64,000 bases of DNA, taken from assembly GCF_900100455.1 (NCBI RefSeq), contig NZ_FNCV01000003.1, forward strand, positions 124,001 through 188,000, read 5' to 3'. A model generated the notes under the pieces. That model made no database searches. It was not told the origin of the DNA and worked only from the letters and a program-made list of their open reading frames with translations. Positions within the stretch are counted from its first letter, which is position 1, and each line of letters starts with the position of its first letter. A program made the translations under genes and the position numbers. Positions 38,756 to 47,843 of this stretch are shown piece by piece. Origin of the DNA: Roseospirillum parvum (lineage in GTDB: Bacteria; Pseudomonadota; Alphaproteobacteria; Rhodospirillales; Rhodospirillaceae).

Positions 38756-40570
38756 TCAGAATGCCTGACCCAGGCTGATGTAGATCTGATAGGCGTCGTC
38801 GATGTCCTTGCGGCGGTCCAGCGGCATCGCCACGTCGAGCCGCAAGGGGCCGATCGGGGTGTAGTAGCGGGCCCCCAGGCCGGCCCCCCAGTACCACGTC
38901 TCGTCGAACGGCGGGGTGGCTTCGTCGCTCAGGGCGCCGCCTTCGAGGAAGGGCACGATGCCGATCGATTCGGTGATCTTGATGCGCATTTCCAGGCCCA
39001 CCTCGGCCAGCCCGCGGCCGCCGGTGGGGTCGTTCTCCCGGTCGAGCGGCCCGATCAGCTGGTGGCCGTAACCGCGCACCGAGCCGCCGCCGCCCGCGTA
39101 GAGTCGTTTCGAATGCGGAACACCCCGGGTCGAGGCGCCGACGATGCTGCCCAGCCGGCTGCGCGCCGCGGCGACGAAGCGGCCGTTCTCGTCCAGCCGC
39201 TGGTAGATCGAGCCCGACACGCTGCCCACGACAAAGGCGGTGGGGCCATCCAGGAAGCCGGCATAGGGGGTGGCCTCGATTTCCAGCCGCGACCCCTCGG
39301 TCGGGTCGAGCAGGCTGTCGGTGGTGTCGCGTTTCAGCCGCGCTGGCAGGCCGGCGAGGTAGGTCATCTCGGAGATGCCGTCCTTGCCGGTGGTGTCGGT
39401 AATATCCAGCGACACCCCCAGGGCGCCGCTCCAGGTATCGTTGAAGCGACGCTCGACCCCCAGGGAGCTGCCCAGGCGGGTTTCCCGATAGGCCTCGTAG
39501 TCGACCCGCTCCAGGGTGAGGCCGGCCAGCAGGTCCTGGTCCTGGGCCAGCAGCCAGGGTTTGCGCAGGTTGAGGTCGATGCCCTGGCGGGCCAGGGCGG
39601 CGGTGCCGGTGATGCGGAAGGTCTCGCCCCAGCCGAACAGGTTGCGGTCCTCCCAGTAGGCCTTCACCCCCGGCCCCTGGCTGGAGGAATAGCTGGCCCC
39701 GGTGCCGATGGTGCGCTGCTTGGCCTCCTTGACGGCGCCGGTGATGGCCACCCGGCCGTCCGGCCCGGGCTGGCCGACCGCCACCTGGACCGAATCGAAC
39801 AGCCCGCTTTCCCGCAGGCGGCGGCGCCAGGTGTCGACCCGGCGCTGGTCATAGGTCATGCCCTCGCGCCAGGGGGCGAGGATGCGCAGGAAGTCGGGCG
39901 CGGTGCGTTCGAGGCCGCGCACCCTGAGCTGCCCGAAGCCGGCCTGCCCGGCCGGGTGCAGCACCAGACGGACCATCATCTCGCGCCGGGCGTGATCGAC
40001 CCGGACCGTGCGCTGGCCGGCCTCGGCGTGGGGGTAGCCGGCGTTCCGGGCCATTTCGACCAGCGCCGCCTCGGCATCGAGCACCGTCTGGGCCAGGGCC
40101 GGGCGGCCGCTGACCAGCCCCACCTCGGCGGCGTTGGCGGGCAGGCCCTGGGGCACCCCCAGGGCGCCGCCATCGGGCGTCTCGTAGACCACGTCGGCGC
40201 CGGCCAGGAAATAGCGTGGCCCCGGGGTGACGGCGATGCTGACCTGATGTTTGTCCTCGCCCTCGGGCGTGATGTCGAGGGCCAACTCGGCGGCGTAATA
40301 GCCCTGGGCGCGCAGCACCTTGTCGAGGGTTTCGAGATCGCCCTCGGCGCGCCGCCGCAGCCCGGCCAGGGTGGCCGGAGGCTTGTCCTGCATGGCCTTC
40401 AGGGTGGAACTGCCGACCAGGGCGCTTTCCAGCCCCTCCACCTCGCTTTCACCGCTCAGGGAGATGCGGGTTTCATAGTCGGCGTCGGCCGCCGCCGGAG
40501 CGGCGACGGACAACAACAGACCCACCGCGAGGCAGGCCAGCCAGAGGGAAGGGCGAAGGGGGATTGCCAC
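38756..40570 (-). CDS. tamA: TamA (Omp85-family outer membrane protein)
   Basis: TamA is the outer-membrane Omp85 barrel partner of TamB. The 604-residue protein has a signal peptide (LWLACLAVGLLLSVAAPAAA) and three periplasmic POTRA-like domains to about residue 270. A C-terminal 16-strand barrel follows, with Omp85 motifs such as LYAGGGGSVRGYGHQLIGP and the terminal YQIYISLGQAF ending in Phe. The GTG at 40570 is chosen because it starts directly before the signal peptide; a longer frame upstream lacks features. It is transcribed ahead of tamB. Confidence 0.92.
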   Translation of the reverse strand: MAIPLRPSLWLACLAVGLLLSVAAPAAADADYETRISLSGESEVEGLESALVGSSTLKAMQDKPPATLAGLRRRAEGDLETLDKVLRAQGYYAAELALDITPEGEDKHQVSIAVTPGPRYFLAGADVVYETPDGGALGVPQGLPANAAEVGLVSGRPALAQTVLDAEAALVEMARNAGYPHAEAGQRTVRVDHARREMMVRLVLHPAGQAGFGQLRVRGLERTAPDFLRILAPWREGMTYDQRRVDTWRRRLRESGLFDSVQVAVGQPGPDGRVAITGAVKEAKQRTIGTGASYSSSQGPGVKAYWEDRNLFGWGETFRITGTAALARQGIDLNLRKPWLLAQDQDLLAGLTLERVDYEAYRETRLGSSLGVERRFNDTWSGALGVSLDITDTTGKDGISEMTYLAGLPARLKRDTTDSLLDPTEGSRLEIEATPYAGFLDGPTAFVVGSVSGSIYQRLDENGRFVAAARSRLGSIVGASTRGVPHSKRLYAGGGGSVRGYGHQLIGPLDRENDPTGGRGLAEVGLEMRIKITESIGIVPFLEGGALSDEATPPFDETWYWGAGLGARYYTPIGPLRLDVAMPLDRRKDIDDAYQIYISLGQAF

Positions 40571-40681
40571 GGGCGCGCCGACTCTGTTGCTCGGGAACTC
40601 ACACCCCCCGACTGTAGGCAGGCGCACCCCGGGACACAAGCACCCCGGGGTGAAACCGGGCCCGGCGCGCGGGGCCGGCGC

Positions 40682-41365
40682 TCAGAAGCCGATCAGCGGC
40701 TGGGTCAGGCGGCCGACCAGCCCGGAGAAGCGGGTCGGTTGCTCGTTGGCGATCAGGCACAGGCAGGGGTGGTTGCCCTCGGCCACCGGCTGGTGCGGGG
40801 TGTCCGGCTCCAACTCGGCCACGTCGCCGGTCTGGTAGAGGGCGCGTTCGTCATGGAAGGCGCCGTCCAGCACGCAGGTCAGCTCCAGGCCGCCGTGGTC
40901 GTGGTGGGGCAGGGTGGTGCCGGGGGCGATGCTGAGCAGGCGCGCCGTGCCGCCGCCCCGGGTGCGCCGCATGACCGACAACTGACGCACCCCCGGGGCG
41001 AGCCAGCGCCAACCCAGGGAACGCCGCGCCTGGGCCGCCCAGGAGGGGCCATGCAGGGCATTCATCTGACGGGCCAGCGGGGCCGGCATCCAGGCCGGGG
41101 CGTTACCGTCGGTGGCCGGCGGCGGGGGCGGTTCCGGCTCGTCGAGGCGGGCCATCATGCGGCTCAGGGCATCATCGGCCAGCGGCGCCGGTTGGCTGGA
41201 ATCGAGCAGGGCGCCGCCGATCATCTCGCCCTCGGCGACCAGGGCCCGGCAGGCCGGGCAACTGACCAGATGGCAGGAGACGACCAGGGCCAGCCCCTCG
41301 TCCAGGGCGCCGGCGGCAAAGGCCATCAGGGTGGCTTCGCTGGGGTGGTGGCGGGTGTCGGTCAT
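40682..41365 (-). CDS. chrR: ChrR, zinc-binding cupin anti-sigma factor
   Basis: ChrR holds RpoE inactive until singlet oxygen or organic peroxide releases it. The 227-residue protein has the N-terminal anti-sigma domain with zinc ligands His6 or His7, His32, Cys36 and Cys39 (CHLVSCPAC). The C-terminal cupin has His155, His157, Glu161 and His191, with the same spacing as the four metal ligands known in Rhodobacter sphaeroides ChrR. All residues needed for the singlet-oxygen response are therefore present. It lies 35 bp downstream of rpoE and is expected to be co-transcribed. Confidence 0.95.
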   Translation of the reverse strand: MTDTRHHPSEATLMAFAAGALDEGLALVVSCHLVSCPACRALVAEGEMIGGALLDSSQPAPLADDALSRMMARLDEPEPPPPPATDGNAPAWMPAPLARQMNALHGPSWAAQARRSLGWRWLAPGVRQLSVMRRTRGGGTARLLSIAPGTTLPHHDHGGLELTCVLDGAFHDERALYQTGDVAELEPDTPHQPVAEGNHPCLCLIANEQPTRFSGLVGRLTQPLIGF

Positions 41366-41400
41366 GGTGGCGTTTCCGAAAAGTGAGGCAACGACAAGGA

Positions 41401-42045
41401 TCAGGCGCCGGTTGGCGGGGGGTCGGGCAGGGTCTCCTCGGCCAACGTATCCTTGCCAAACGTATCCTTGCCCAACCCTTGGCGGATGCGTTTCATGGCC
41501 AGCCTCAGGCGCGACTTGACGGTGCCCAGGGGCACATCCAGGTGGTCGGCGATGGCGCCGTGGGCCATCTCCTGGAAGAACGACAGGTGCACCACCTGGG
41601 CCTGTTCCGGCGGCAGGGTGGCGATGGCCCGGCGCACCTGCTCGGCCTGCCGGGTCTGGTCCAGCCGCTCGTCGGGCAGCGGGGTCTCGTCCACCGGGTC
41701 GGGCAGGTTGTCCTCCCAGGGCAGCGAGGCCGCCGGGCCGCCCCGGCCGTCGCGCCGCAACAGGTCGATGCGCCGGTTGCGGGCGATGGTGAACAGCCAA
41801 GTCGCCGCCTCGGCCCGCTGGGGGTCGAACAGATGGGCCTTGCGCCAGACCATCAGCATGGCTTCCTGCACCACATCCTCCGCCTGGTTGGGCTGGGCTC
41901 CCAGCCGCATCAGGTAGCTTTTCAGGCGTGGCCCGAAATGGGCGAACAGCCGGGCGAAGGCGGCGCGGTCACGCCGCTGCCCGACGGCCACCAAAAGGGC
42001 CGACCAGTCGCTTCCGGCATCACCGGCCGGGTCAGGCTGGCTCAC
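41401..42045 (-). CDS. rpoE: RpoE, ECF11-type sigma factor of the singlet-oxygen response
   Basis: This 214-residue ECF sigma factor has region 2 (FARLFAHFGPRLKSYLMRLG, VVQEAMLMVWRKAHLFDP, ATWLFTIARNRRIDLLRR) and region 4 (IATLPPEQAQVVHLSFFQEMAHGAIADHLDVPLGTVKSRLRLAMKRIRQ). Pairing with ChrR defines it as the ECF11 type. The C-terminus has a short DTFGKDTLAEET duplication-like tail. The GTG at 42045 is only about 5 nt below the start predicted from its own promoter, so translation may begin later, for example at GTG 41991. It is autoregulated if the promoter at 42057-42086 is real. Confidence 0.94.
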   Translation of the reverse strand: MSQPDPAGDAGSDWSALLVAVGQRRDRAAFARLFAHFGPRLKSYLMRLGAQPNQAEDVVQEAMLMVWRKAHLFDPQRAEAATWLFTIARNRRIDLLRRDGRGGPAASLPWEDNLPDPVDETPLPDERLDQTRQAEQVRRAIATLPPEQAQVVHLSFFQEMAHGAIADHLDVPLGTVKSRLRLAMKRIRQGLGKDTFGKDTLAEETLPDPPPTGA

Positions 42046-42056
42046 GTCTCAAGCCT

Positions 42057-42086
42057 CCCCTACGCTGCGGGTGTGCGGGTGGATCA
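42057..42086 (-). promoter_or_regulatory. RpoE-dependent autoregulatory promoter of rpoE-chrR
   Basis: On the minus strand TGATCC (42086-42081), 18 nt, TAGGGG (42062-42057). It fits the RpoE consensus known from Rhodobacter (TGATC -35, TA-rich -10, 18-nt spacer). Confidence 0.8.
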
Positions 42087-42224
42087 CCCCGCACACTGGG
42101 GTTGGACGAATTTTCCTCACCGTTTGGTTCATATCCCCACGCTCGATGTTACCATTGCGCTCCACCAGGGTCCGTTCGCGGCCCATTTAACGCCTTTTGC
42201 CCGGGGTGGCGCAATCGGGGGGAG

Positions 42225-42254
42225 TGATCCAGCCGGCGCCAATGGGCGTAGGGA
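42225..42254 (+). promoter_or_regulatory. RpoE-dependent promoter of the flavoprotein-DUF1365-cfa operon
   Basis: On the plus strand TGATCC (42225-42230), 18 nt, TAGGGA (42249-42254). It mirrors the divergent rpoE promoter with the same elements and spacing and lies 70 bp before the flavoprotein ATG. Confidence 0.8.
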
Positions 42255-42323
42255 TTGTCAGGGATCGCGGCGACGCGGCGGCTCGACCGCGCGCCGGCCA
42301 GACAGAGGGACGAAAGACAAGGG

Positions 42324-43724
42324 ATGAGTCACATCAGCGCACACCCGGGGGGCGGCCTGGACATTGCCGTGGTCGGCTCGGGGATCGGCGGGCTGTCCGC
42401 CGCCTGGCTTCTGTCGCAAGGCCATCGGGTGACCCTGTACGAGGCCGAGCCCCGCCTCGGCGGCCACACCAACACGGTCGAGGTGCCCGACGGCCGCGAC
42501 CCGGCGAAAAGCTTCGCCGTGGATACCGGGTTCATCGTCTACAACATGCGCAGCTATCCCAATCTGGTCGCCCTGTTCGACCATCTGGGGGTGGAGACCA
42601 CCGCCACCGACATGAGCTTCGCCGTGTCGCTCAACGGCGGTGGGCTGGAGTACAAGGGCGGCGACAGCCTGCTCGATCTGTTCGCCCAGCCGACCAACGC
42701 CCTGAAACCCCGCTTCTGGCGCATGATCGTCGACCTGCTGCGCTTCTACCGCGAGGCGCCCAAGCTTCTGGAAAGTGATCCCCAGGGTACCCTGTCGCTG
42801 GGCGACTACCTGAAGCGGGAAAACTACTCGGCCGCCTTTGTCGAGGACCACCTGCTGCCCATGGGGGCGGCCATCTGGTCGTGCCCGATGGAGGAAATGG
42901 CCCGCCACCCGGCGGTCGCCTTCATCCGTTTCTGCGACAATCACGGGCTGCTTCAGGTCAACAACCGGCCGGTCTGGCGCACCGTGGTCGGCGGGGCGCG
43001 CAACTATGTCGAGCGGTTGACCGGCGATCTGGCGGCGGTGCGCGTCGGGGCCGCCATCCAGGCCATCCGGCGTGATGATGAGGGCGTCACCCTGACCGAC
43101 GCCAAGGGCCACCAGGCCCGCCACGACCACGTGGTGATCGCCGCCCATGGCGATCAGGCGCTGGCCATGCTGGCCGATCCCAGCGACGCGGAAACCCGGC
43201 TGCTCGGCCACTTCGCCTACCAGCCCAACGTGGCCTACCTGCATCGGGATGTCTCGCTGATGCCCAAGCGCCGCCGGGCCTGGGCGAGCTGGGTCTATCT
43301 GGGCGAGGTGAGTGGGAACGCAAGCGGCCTGAACAAGCGCGATCTGGCGGTCAGCTACTGGATGAACTCGCTGCAGCCGCTGCCCGATCCGACGCCGCTG
43401 ATGGTGACGCTTAATCCGCCCTCTCCGCCGGCCGCCGACAAGACCTTGCAAACCTTCAATTATGCCCATCCGTTGCTGGATGGCCCGGCGGTCGCCGCCC
43501 AATCGGAGTTGTGGCGCCTTCAGGGGGCACGGCGGACCTGGTTCTGCGGCGCCTGGTTCGGGGCCGGTTTCCACGAGGACGGCCTGCAATCGGGCCTCGC
43601 GGTGGCCGAGGCGCTGGGCGGCCGGCCCCGCCCGTGGACGGTGGACAACCCCTCAGGACGCATCCATCTGGCTCCCCATGGCACCATGAGCGCCACCCCC
43701 CTTGCCGCGGAGACCACCCCATGA
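42324..43724 (+). CDS. FAD-dependent amine-oxidase-like flavoprotein (UfaD-like)
   Basis: This 466-residue flavoprotein has an N-terminal FAD-binding dinucleotide fold: VVGSGIGG at residues 17-24, then the E-x-x-x-R-x-G-G-H motif (EAEPRLGGH). A C-terminal FAD motif, FCGAWFGAGFHEDGLQSG, is also present. It resembles the amine-oxidase/desaturase-like proteins that accompany DUF1365 and Cfa-like genes in RpoE-ChrR regulons. In Rhodobacter sphaeroides such genes (called ufa) take part in furan-fatty-acid formation from methylated unsaturated acyl chains; that role is inferred here. It is first in the operon, 70 bp below an RpoE promoter, and overlaps the DUF1365 gene by 4 nt. Confidence 0.88.
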   Translation: MSHISAHPGGGLDIAVVGSGIGGLSAAWLLSQGHRVTLYEAEPRLGGHTNTVEVPDGRDPAKSFAVDTGFIVYNMRSYPNLVALFDHLGVETTATDMSFAVSLNGGGLEYKGGDSLLDLFAQPTNALKPRFWRMIVDLLRFYREAPKLLESDPQGTLSLGDYLKRENYSAAFVEDHLLPMGAAIWSCPMEEMARHPAVAFIRFCDNHGLLQVNNRPVWRTVVGGARNYVERLTGDLAAVRVGAAIQAIRRDDEGVTLTDAKGHQARHDHVVIAAHGDQALAMLADPSDAETRLLGHFAYQPNVAYLHRDVSLMPKRRRAWASWVYLGEVSGNASGLNKRDLAVSYWMNSLQPLPDPTPLMVTLNPPSPPAADKTLQTFNYAHPLLDGPAVAAQSELWRLQGARRTWFCGAWFGAGFHEDGLQSGLAVAEALGGRPRPWTVDNPSGRIHLAPHGTMSATPLAAETTP

Positions 43725-44524
43725 ACGACGCCCCCCTGGTCAGCGGCCTGTACGAGGCCAAGGTGATGCACCGCCGCCTGAAGCCGGCCCGCCATCGCCT
43801 GGACTACCGCATGGTCACCTTTCTGCTCGACCTCGACGAGCTGCCCGAACTGGACCGCCGGATGCGCCTGTTCGGCTTCGATCGCCCCGGTGTGGTCAGC
43901 TTCAGGAGCGCCGATCAGGCCGACGGCCAGACCCCCTTGCGGGAATGGATCGAGGCCCGGCTGGACGAGGTGGGCCTGGGCATCGACGGCGGGCCGGTGC
44001 GCATCCTGTGCCTGCCCCGGGTCATGGGCTACGCCTTCAATCCCTTGAGTGTGTGGTTCTGCTACCACCGTGACGGCACCCTGAAAGCCCTTCTGCACGA
44101 GGTCCACAACACCTTCGGCGAGCGCCACGCCTACCTGATCCCGGCCCCGGAGCCCGATGCCAAGGGGATCATCCGCCAAAGCTGCGACAAGGATTTCTTC
44201 GTCTCGCCGTTCATGGACATGCAGATGCGCTACCACTTCCGCATCCGCCCGCCGACCGGGGCCGAGGGCGAGACGGTGGTGGTGGCCATCCACCAGACCG
44301 ACCCCGAGGGGCCGATCCTCCATGCCTCGCTGGTCGGCGAGCGCCAGCCGCTGACCGACCGCACCCTGGCCCTGGCCCTGCTGCGCCATCCCCTGGTCAC
44401 CTTGAAGGTGATCGCCGGCATCCACTGGGAGGCCCTGCACCTGTGGCGCAAGGGCCTGAAACTGCGCGACCGCCCCAAGCCGCCCCCCCTGATCACCGTG
44501 GTCGGCCCGGCTGGCGCCGGCTGA
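43721..44524 (+). CDS. DUF1365 family protein
   Basis: This 267-residue member of DUF1365 is not a characterised enzyme in isolation. Conserved segments are GLYEAKVMHRRLKPARHRLDYRMVTFLLDLDEL, VRILCLPRVMGYAFNPLSVWFCYH and EVHNTFGERHAYL, followed by KDFFVSPFMDMQMRYHF. Cysteines and histidines in these blocks could bind metal. DUF1365 genes almost always sit between an amine-oxidase-like flavoprotein and a Cfa-like methyltransferase, exactly as here, which implies action on acyl chains. Stop and start overlap the preceding gene (ATGA). Confidence 0.9.
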   Translation: MNDAPLVSGLYEAKVMHRRLKPARHRLDYRMVTFLLDLDELPELDRRMRLFGFDRPGVVSFRSADQADGQTPLREWIEARLDEVGLGIDGGPVRILCLPRVMGYAFNPLSVWFCYHRDGTLKALLHEVHNTFGERHAYLIPAPEPDAKGIIRQSCDKDFFVSPFMDMQMRYHFRIRPPTGAEGETVVVAIHQTDPEGPILHASLVGERQPLTDRTLALALLRHPLVTLKVIAGIHWEALHLWRKGLKLRDRPKPPPLITVVGPAGAG

Positions 44525-44579
44525 CCCGCGCTCGTTCCGTTCTCCTCTCCCTTTAGACCAGTCGAAGAGCGTAGCTGCC

Positions 44580-45869
44580 ATGACCGAGACTTCCTCCCGT
44601 TCGTTGACCGCGCCCTCCCTGGAAGCCGCCGCGCTCGAGGCCGCCCTGCCGCCCGAGTTGACCGATGGCGGGCTCACAGGCCGCCTGCTGGGTGGTCTGT
44701 TGCGCCGCTGGCGGGTCGGTTCCCTGAGTGTCACCACCCCCGGCGGCCGCACCCTGAGCGTGCGCGGCGCGGTGCATCCACAGCGGCACGCCCATCTCGA
44801 CATCCACCGCTGGCGGGCCATCCGCCGGCTGGTTCTGGGCGGCGACCTGGGGCTGGCCGAGGCCTACATCGATGGCGACTGGTCGAGCCCCGATCTGGCC
44901 GGCATGCTGACCCTGGGGCTGGCCAACCGCAACGCCCTGGACGGCGCCCTGGAGCCGCCGGCGCCCTTGCGCCTGTGGCGGCTGATCCGCCATCGCCTGA
45001 ACGCCAACTCGAAGACCGGCAGCCGGCGCAACATCGCCGCCCACTACGACCTGGGCAACGACTTCTACCGCCCCTGGCTGGACGCCGGGATGCAGTATTC
45101 CTCGGCCTTGTATCGCCACCAGGAGGACGACCTGGAAACCGCCCAGGCGGCCAAGCTGGCCGAGATCCGGCGCCGTCTCGATGTCTCTCCCGGGGCCAAG
45201 GTGCTGGAAATCGGTTGCGGCTGGGGGGCGGTGGCCGAGGCGCTGACCCGCGACGGCGCCGAGGTGGTCGGCCTGACCCTTTCGAGGGAGCAGTTGGCCT
45301 TCGCCCGCCAGCGCCTTGAGCGGGCCGGACTGGCCGGACGGGCCGACTTGAGGCTTCAGGACTACCGGGACGCGGACGGCCAGTACGACGCCATCGTGTC
45401 CATCGAAATGATCGAGGCAGTGGGCGAGGAACACTGGCCGACCTACTTCCGGGTCCTGGCCGAGCGCCTGAAACCCGGGGCCAGCGCCCTGATCCAGGCG
45501 ATCACCATCCGCGACGACGAGTTCGAGGCCTATCGCTCCAGCCCCGATTTCATCCAGCGCCACGTCTTCCCCGGCGGCATGTTGCCCAGCCCCGGCATCC
45601 TCAAGGCCCAGGCCGAGGCGGCCGGGCTGGGCGTGGCGGAGCCCTTGCTGTTCGGCCCCTCCTACGCCCGCACCCTGGCCGACTGGGACCGCCGCTTCCA
45701 GGCCGCCTGGCCCAAGCTCGACGGCCTGGCCCCGCGCAACGGGCGCGGCCGGCCGTTGGACACCGCTTTCAAGCGGCTGTGGGAGTACTATTTCGCTTAC
45801 TGCATCGCCGGCTTCAGCGAAGGCACCATCGACGTCGGCCTGTGGCGTTTCACCCGACCGGCCGACTGA
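44580..45869 (+). CDS. Cyclopropane-fatty-acid synthase family methyltransferase
   Basis: This 429-residue SAM-dependent methyltransferase acts on unsaturated acyl chains of membrane phospholipids. It has the SAM motif I VLEIGCGWG at residues 208-216 and the family block NIAAHYDLGNDFYRPWLD (151-168) shared by Cfa, mycolic-acid cyclopropane synthases and furan-fatty-acid UfaM. Further motifs are EMIEAVGEEHW and RHVFPGGMLPSP. The N-terminal domain (residues 1-145) fits full-length CfaA-type enzymes. Whether it makes a cyclopropane ring or a methyl branch for a furan lipid cannot be read from sequence. Context favours protection of lipids from singlet oxygen. Confidence 0.92.
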   Translation: MTETSSRSLTAPSLEAAALEAALPPELTDGGLTGRLLGGLLRRWRVGSLSVTTPGGRTLSVRGAVHPQRHAHLDIHRWRAIRRLVLGGDLGLAEAYIDGDWSSPDLAGMLTLGLANRNALDGALEPPAPLRLWRLIRHRLNANSKTGSRRNIAAHYDLGNDFYRPWLDAGMQYSSALYRHQEDDLETAQAAKLAEIRRRLDVSPGAKVLEIGCGWGAVAEALTRDGAEVVGLTLSREQLAFARQRLERAGLAGRADLRLQDYRDADGQYDAIVSIEMIEAVGEEHWPTYFRVLAERLKPGASALIQAITIRDDEFEAYRSSPDFIQRHVFPGGMLPSPGILKAQAEAAGLGVAEPLLFGPSYARTLADWDRRFQAAWPKLDGLAPRNGRGRPLDTAFKRLWEYYFAYCIAGFSEGTIDVGLWRFTRPAD

Positions 45870-47158
45870 TGAGCTTAAGCCGCCGCGCCCTAATCGCCTA
45901 TGCCCTGCCGGCGGCGCCGCTGGCCCTGCCGACCATTCCGGTGCTGGTCATGCTGCCGGCGCTGTATGGTCAGAACCTGGGGGTGGCGGTGGGCGCCATC
46001 GGCGGCGCCCTGCTGCTGGCCCGGGTGCTCGACGCGCTGAGCGATCCCGTCGCCGGCTTCCTGAGCGACCGCCTGACCACCCGTTTCGGCCGCCGCAAGC
46101 CGTGGATGGCCCTGGGTGGGATCATCGCCGGCATCGCCCTGGTCCACCTGCTGGACCCGCCGGCGGGGGCTGGGGCCGGGCATCTCGCCCTGTGGGCCAG
46201 CCTGCTGTTCATCGGCTGGACCCTGGTCCAGGTGCCCTATCTGGCCTGGGGGGCGGAGATGGCGACCACGGCGCGCGACCGCACCCGGGTGACGGCGGCC
46301 CGCGAGACCCTGACCCTGGTCGGCATGGTCGCCGCCGCCGCCTTGCCGGTGGCGGTGGAAAGCTATGGCCTGGACCGCCCCGCCGCCCTGGCCGTTACCG
46401 CCTGGGTGGCGGTGGGGGCGGGGGCACTGGCCCTGGGAGGGCTGCTTTTTGCCGCCCGCGAGCCGGCACCGGCCAGCCATGCCACCCCGCTGGCCCTGTC
46501 GCCACGCCGGGTCTTCGGCCGCCTGCTCGCCGACCGACCGTTCCGCCTGCTGCTCGCCGCCTGGATGGTCAACGGGCTGGCGACCGGCATTCCGGCCAGC
46601 CTGTTCTCGCTGTACGTGAGCCATGTGCTGGCTGCCGACGGGCTGACCAACGCCTGGCTGGTGCTGCTCTACTTCGCCTGCGGGGTGCTCGGGATGCCGC
46701 TGTGGGTGGCCTTGAGCCACCGCCGGGGCGCGGGCTTTGCCTGGATCGCCGCCATGCTGCTGGCTGCCGCCGCCTTTGTCTGGGCGCCCCTGCTGGGGCC
46801 CGGCGACGTGGCCCCGTTCATCGGCGTCTGCGTCGTCACCGGGCTGGCCCTGGGGGCCGATCTGGCCCTGCCGCCGGCCATGCAGGCCGAGGTCATCCAG
46901 CGCGCCGCCGAGGCCGACCCCGGCGGCACCCGGGCGGCCAGCGCCTTTGCCCTGTGGAACCTGGGCACCAAGCTCAGCCTGGGGCTGGCCGCCGGAATCG
47001 CGCTGGGCGGGGTGGGGCTGTTCGGCTTCAACGCCGAGGCGGCCGACAACCCGCCCCGGGCGCTGCTCGCCCTGGCGGTGATCTACGCCGGCGCCCCCAT
47101 CGTACTGAAGGGCATCACCGCCCTTTTGGTCCGCCGTTTCGCGCGGGCCATGGGGTGA
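45869..47158 (+). CDS. MFS transporter (GPH-like) of the RpoE operon
   Basis: This is a 429-residue integral membrane protein with about twelve membrane segments. The loop motif RLTTRFGRRKPW between segments 2 and 3 and the early DALSDPVAGFLSDR are typical of the glycoside-pentoside-hexuronide branch of the major facilitator superfamily. The start overlaps the cfa stop (TGATG), so it is part of the operon. MFS genes of this kind accompany RpoE-ChrR lipid operons; export or flipping of a lipid product is possible but unproven. Confidence 0.87.
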   Translation: MSLSRRALIAYALPAAPLALPTIPVLVMLPALYGQNLGVAVGAIGGALLLARVLDALSDPVAGFLSDRLTTRFGRRKPWMALGGIIAGIALVHLLDPPAGAGAGHLALWASLLFIGWTLVQVPYLAWGAEMATTARDRTRVTAARETLTLVGMVAAAALPVAVESYGLDRPAALAVTAWVAVGAGALALGGLLFAAREPAPASHATPLALSPRRVFGRLLADRPFRLLLAAWMVNGLATGIPASLFSLYVSHVLAADGLTNAWLVLLYFACGVLGMPLWVALSHRRGAGFAWIAAMLLAAAAFVWAPLLGPGDVAPFIGVCVVTGLALGADLALPPAMQAEVIQRAAEADPGGTRAASAFALWNLGTKLSLGLAAGIALGGVGLFGFNAEAADNPPRALLALAVIYAGAPIVLKGITALLVRRFARAMG

Positions 47159-47200
47159 TCCCAGAGAACCTTCCAACCGACACGCGGAGAGCCGCTTGCC

Positions 47201-47791
47201 ATGAGACGTCTGCCTGGGGCCCGTCCGGCCCGCAGCCTGCTTGCCCTCATCCTCCTCATTCCCTTTATCGCGGGGTGCAGCGACATGAAGATCGAAGACT
47301 TCAGGAACGGAACCCCGAAGCTCGAGCTGGCCGACTACTTCGCCGGCCAAACCGTGGCCCACGGCCTGTTCGAGGACCGCTTCGGCACCATCCGCCGCCA
47401 GTTCACCGTGGACATCCAGGGTGAAATGGACGGCGACACCCTGGTCCTGACCGAGGACTTCCAGTACGCCGACGGCGAGACCGACCAGCGCATCTGGCGG
47501 ATCACCAAGACCGGCGAGAACACCTACGAAGGCCGGGCCGGCGACATCATCGGGGTGGCCCAGGGCCGGGCCATGGGCAATGCCCTGAACTGGCAATACG
47601 ACCTGGATCTGCCGGTCGGCGACTCCACCTGGCGGGTGCACTTCAACGACTGGATGCTGTTGCAGCCCGGCGGGGTGATGCTGAACCGGGCCAAGGTCAG
47701 CAAGTGGGGCTTCGAGATCGGCTCGGTGACGCTGTCGTTCCACAAGCCGGCCGAGGCTGACCAGTCCACGGCGCCGAACGCCGCGGACTGA
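47201..47791 (+). CDS. DUF3833 lipoprotein
   Basis: This 196-residue protein has a signal peptide and lipobox IAGC at about residues 23-26, and a lipocalin-like beta-barrel body (LELADYFAGQTVAHGLFEDRFGTIRRQFTVDIQGE, WQYDLDLPVGDSTWRVHFNDWML, SKWGFEIGSVTLSF). This is the DUF3833 pattern. DUF3833 lipoproteins recur in RpoE-ChrR operons and are plausible carriers of lipids across the periplasm. It lies 42 bp after the MFS gene with a GGAGAG site and ends the operon. Confidence 0.88.
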   Translation: MRRLPGARPARSLLALILLIPFIAGCSDMKIEDFRNGTPKLELADYFAGQTVAHGLFEDRFGTIRRQFTVDIQGEMDGDTLVLTEDFQYADGETDQRIWRITKTGENTYEGRAGDIIGVAQGRAMGNALNWQYDLDLPVGDSTWRVHFNDWMLLQPGGVMLNRAKVSKWGFEIGSVTLSFHKPAEADQSTAPNAAD

Positions 47792-47843
47792 TCGCGGGGC
47801 CCGCTTCAGGACCTTCTTCAGAACCCTGGAGTCCGAAGGTCAC

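Noticed and set aside
47156-47185. TGATCC at 47156-47161 as an internal RpoE promoter for the DUF3833 gene
   Set aside because: The position 18 nt downstream reads ACACGC, not a TA-starting -10.
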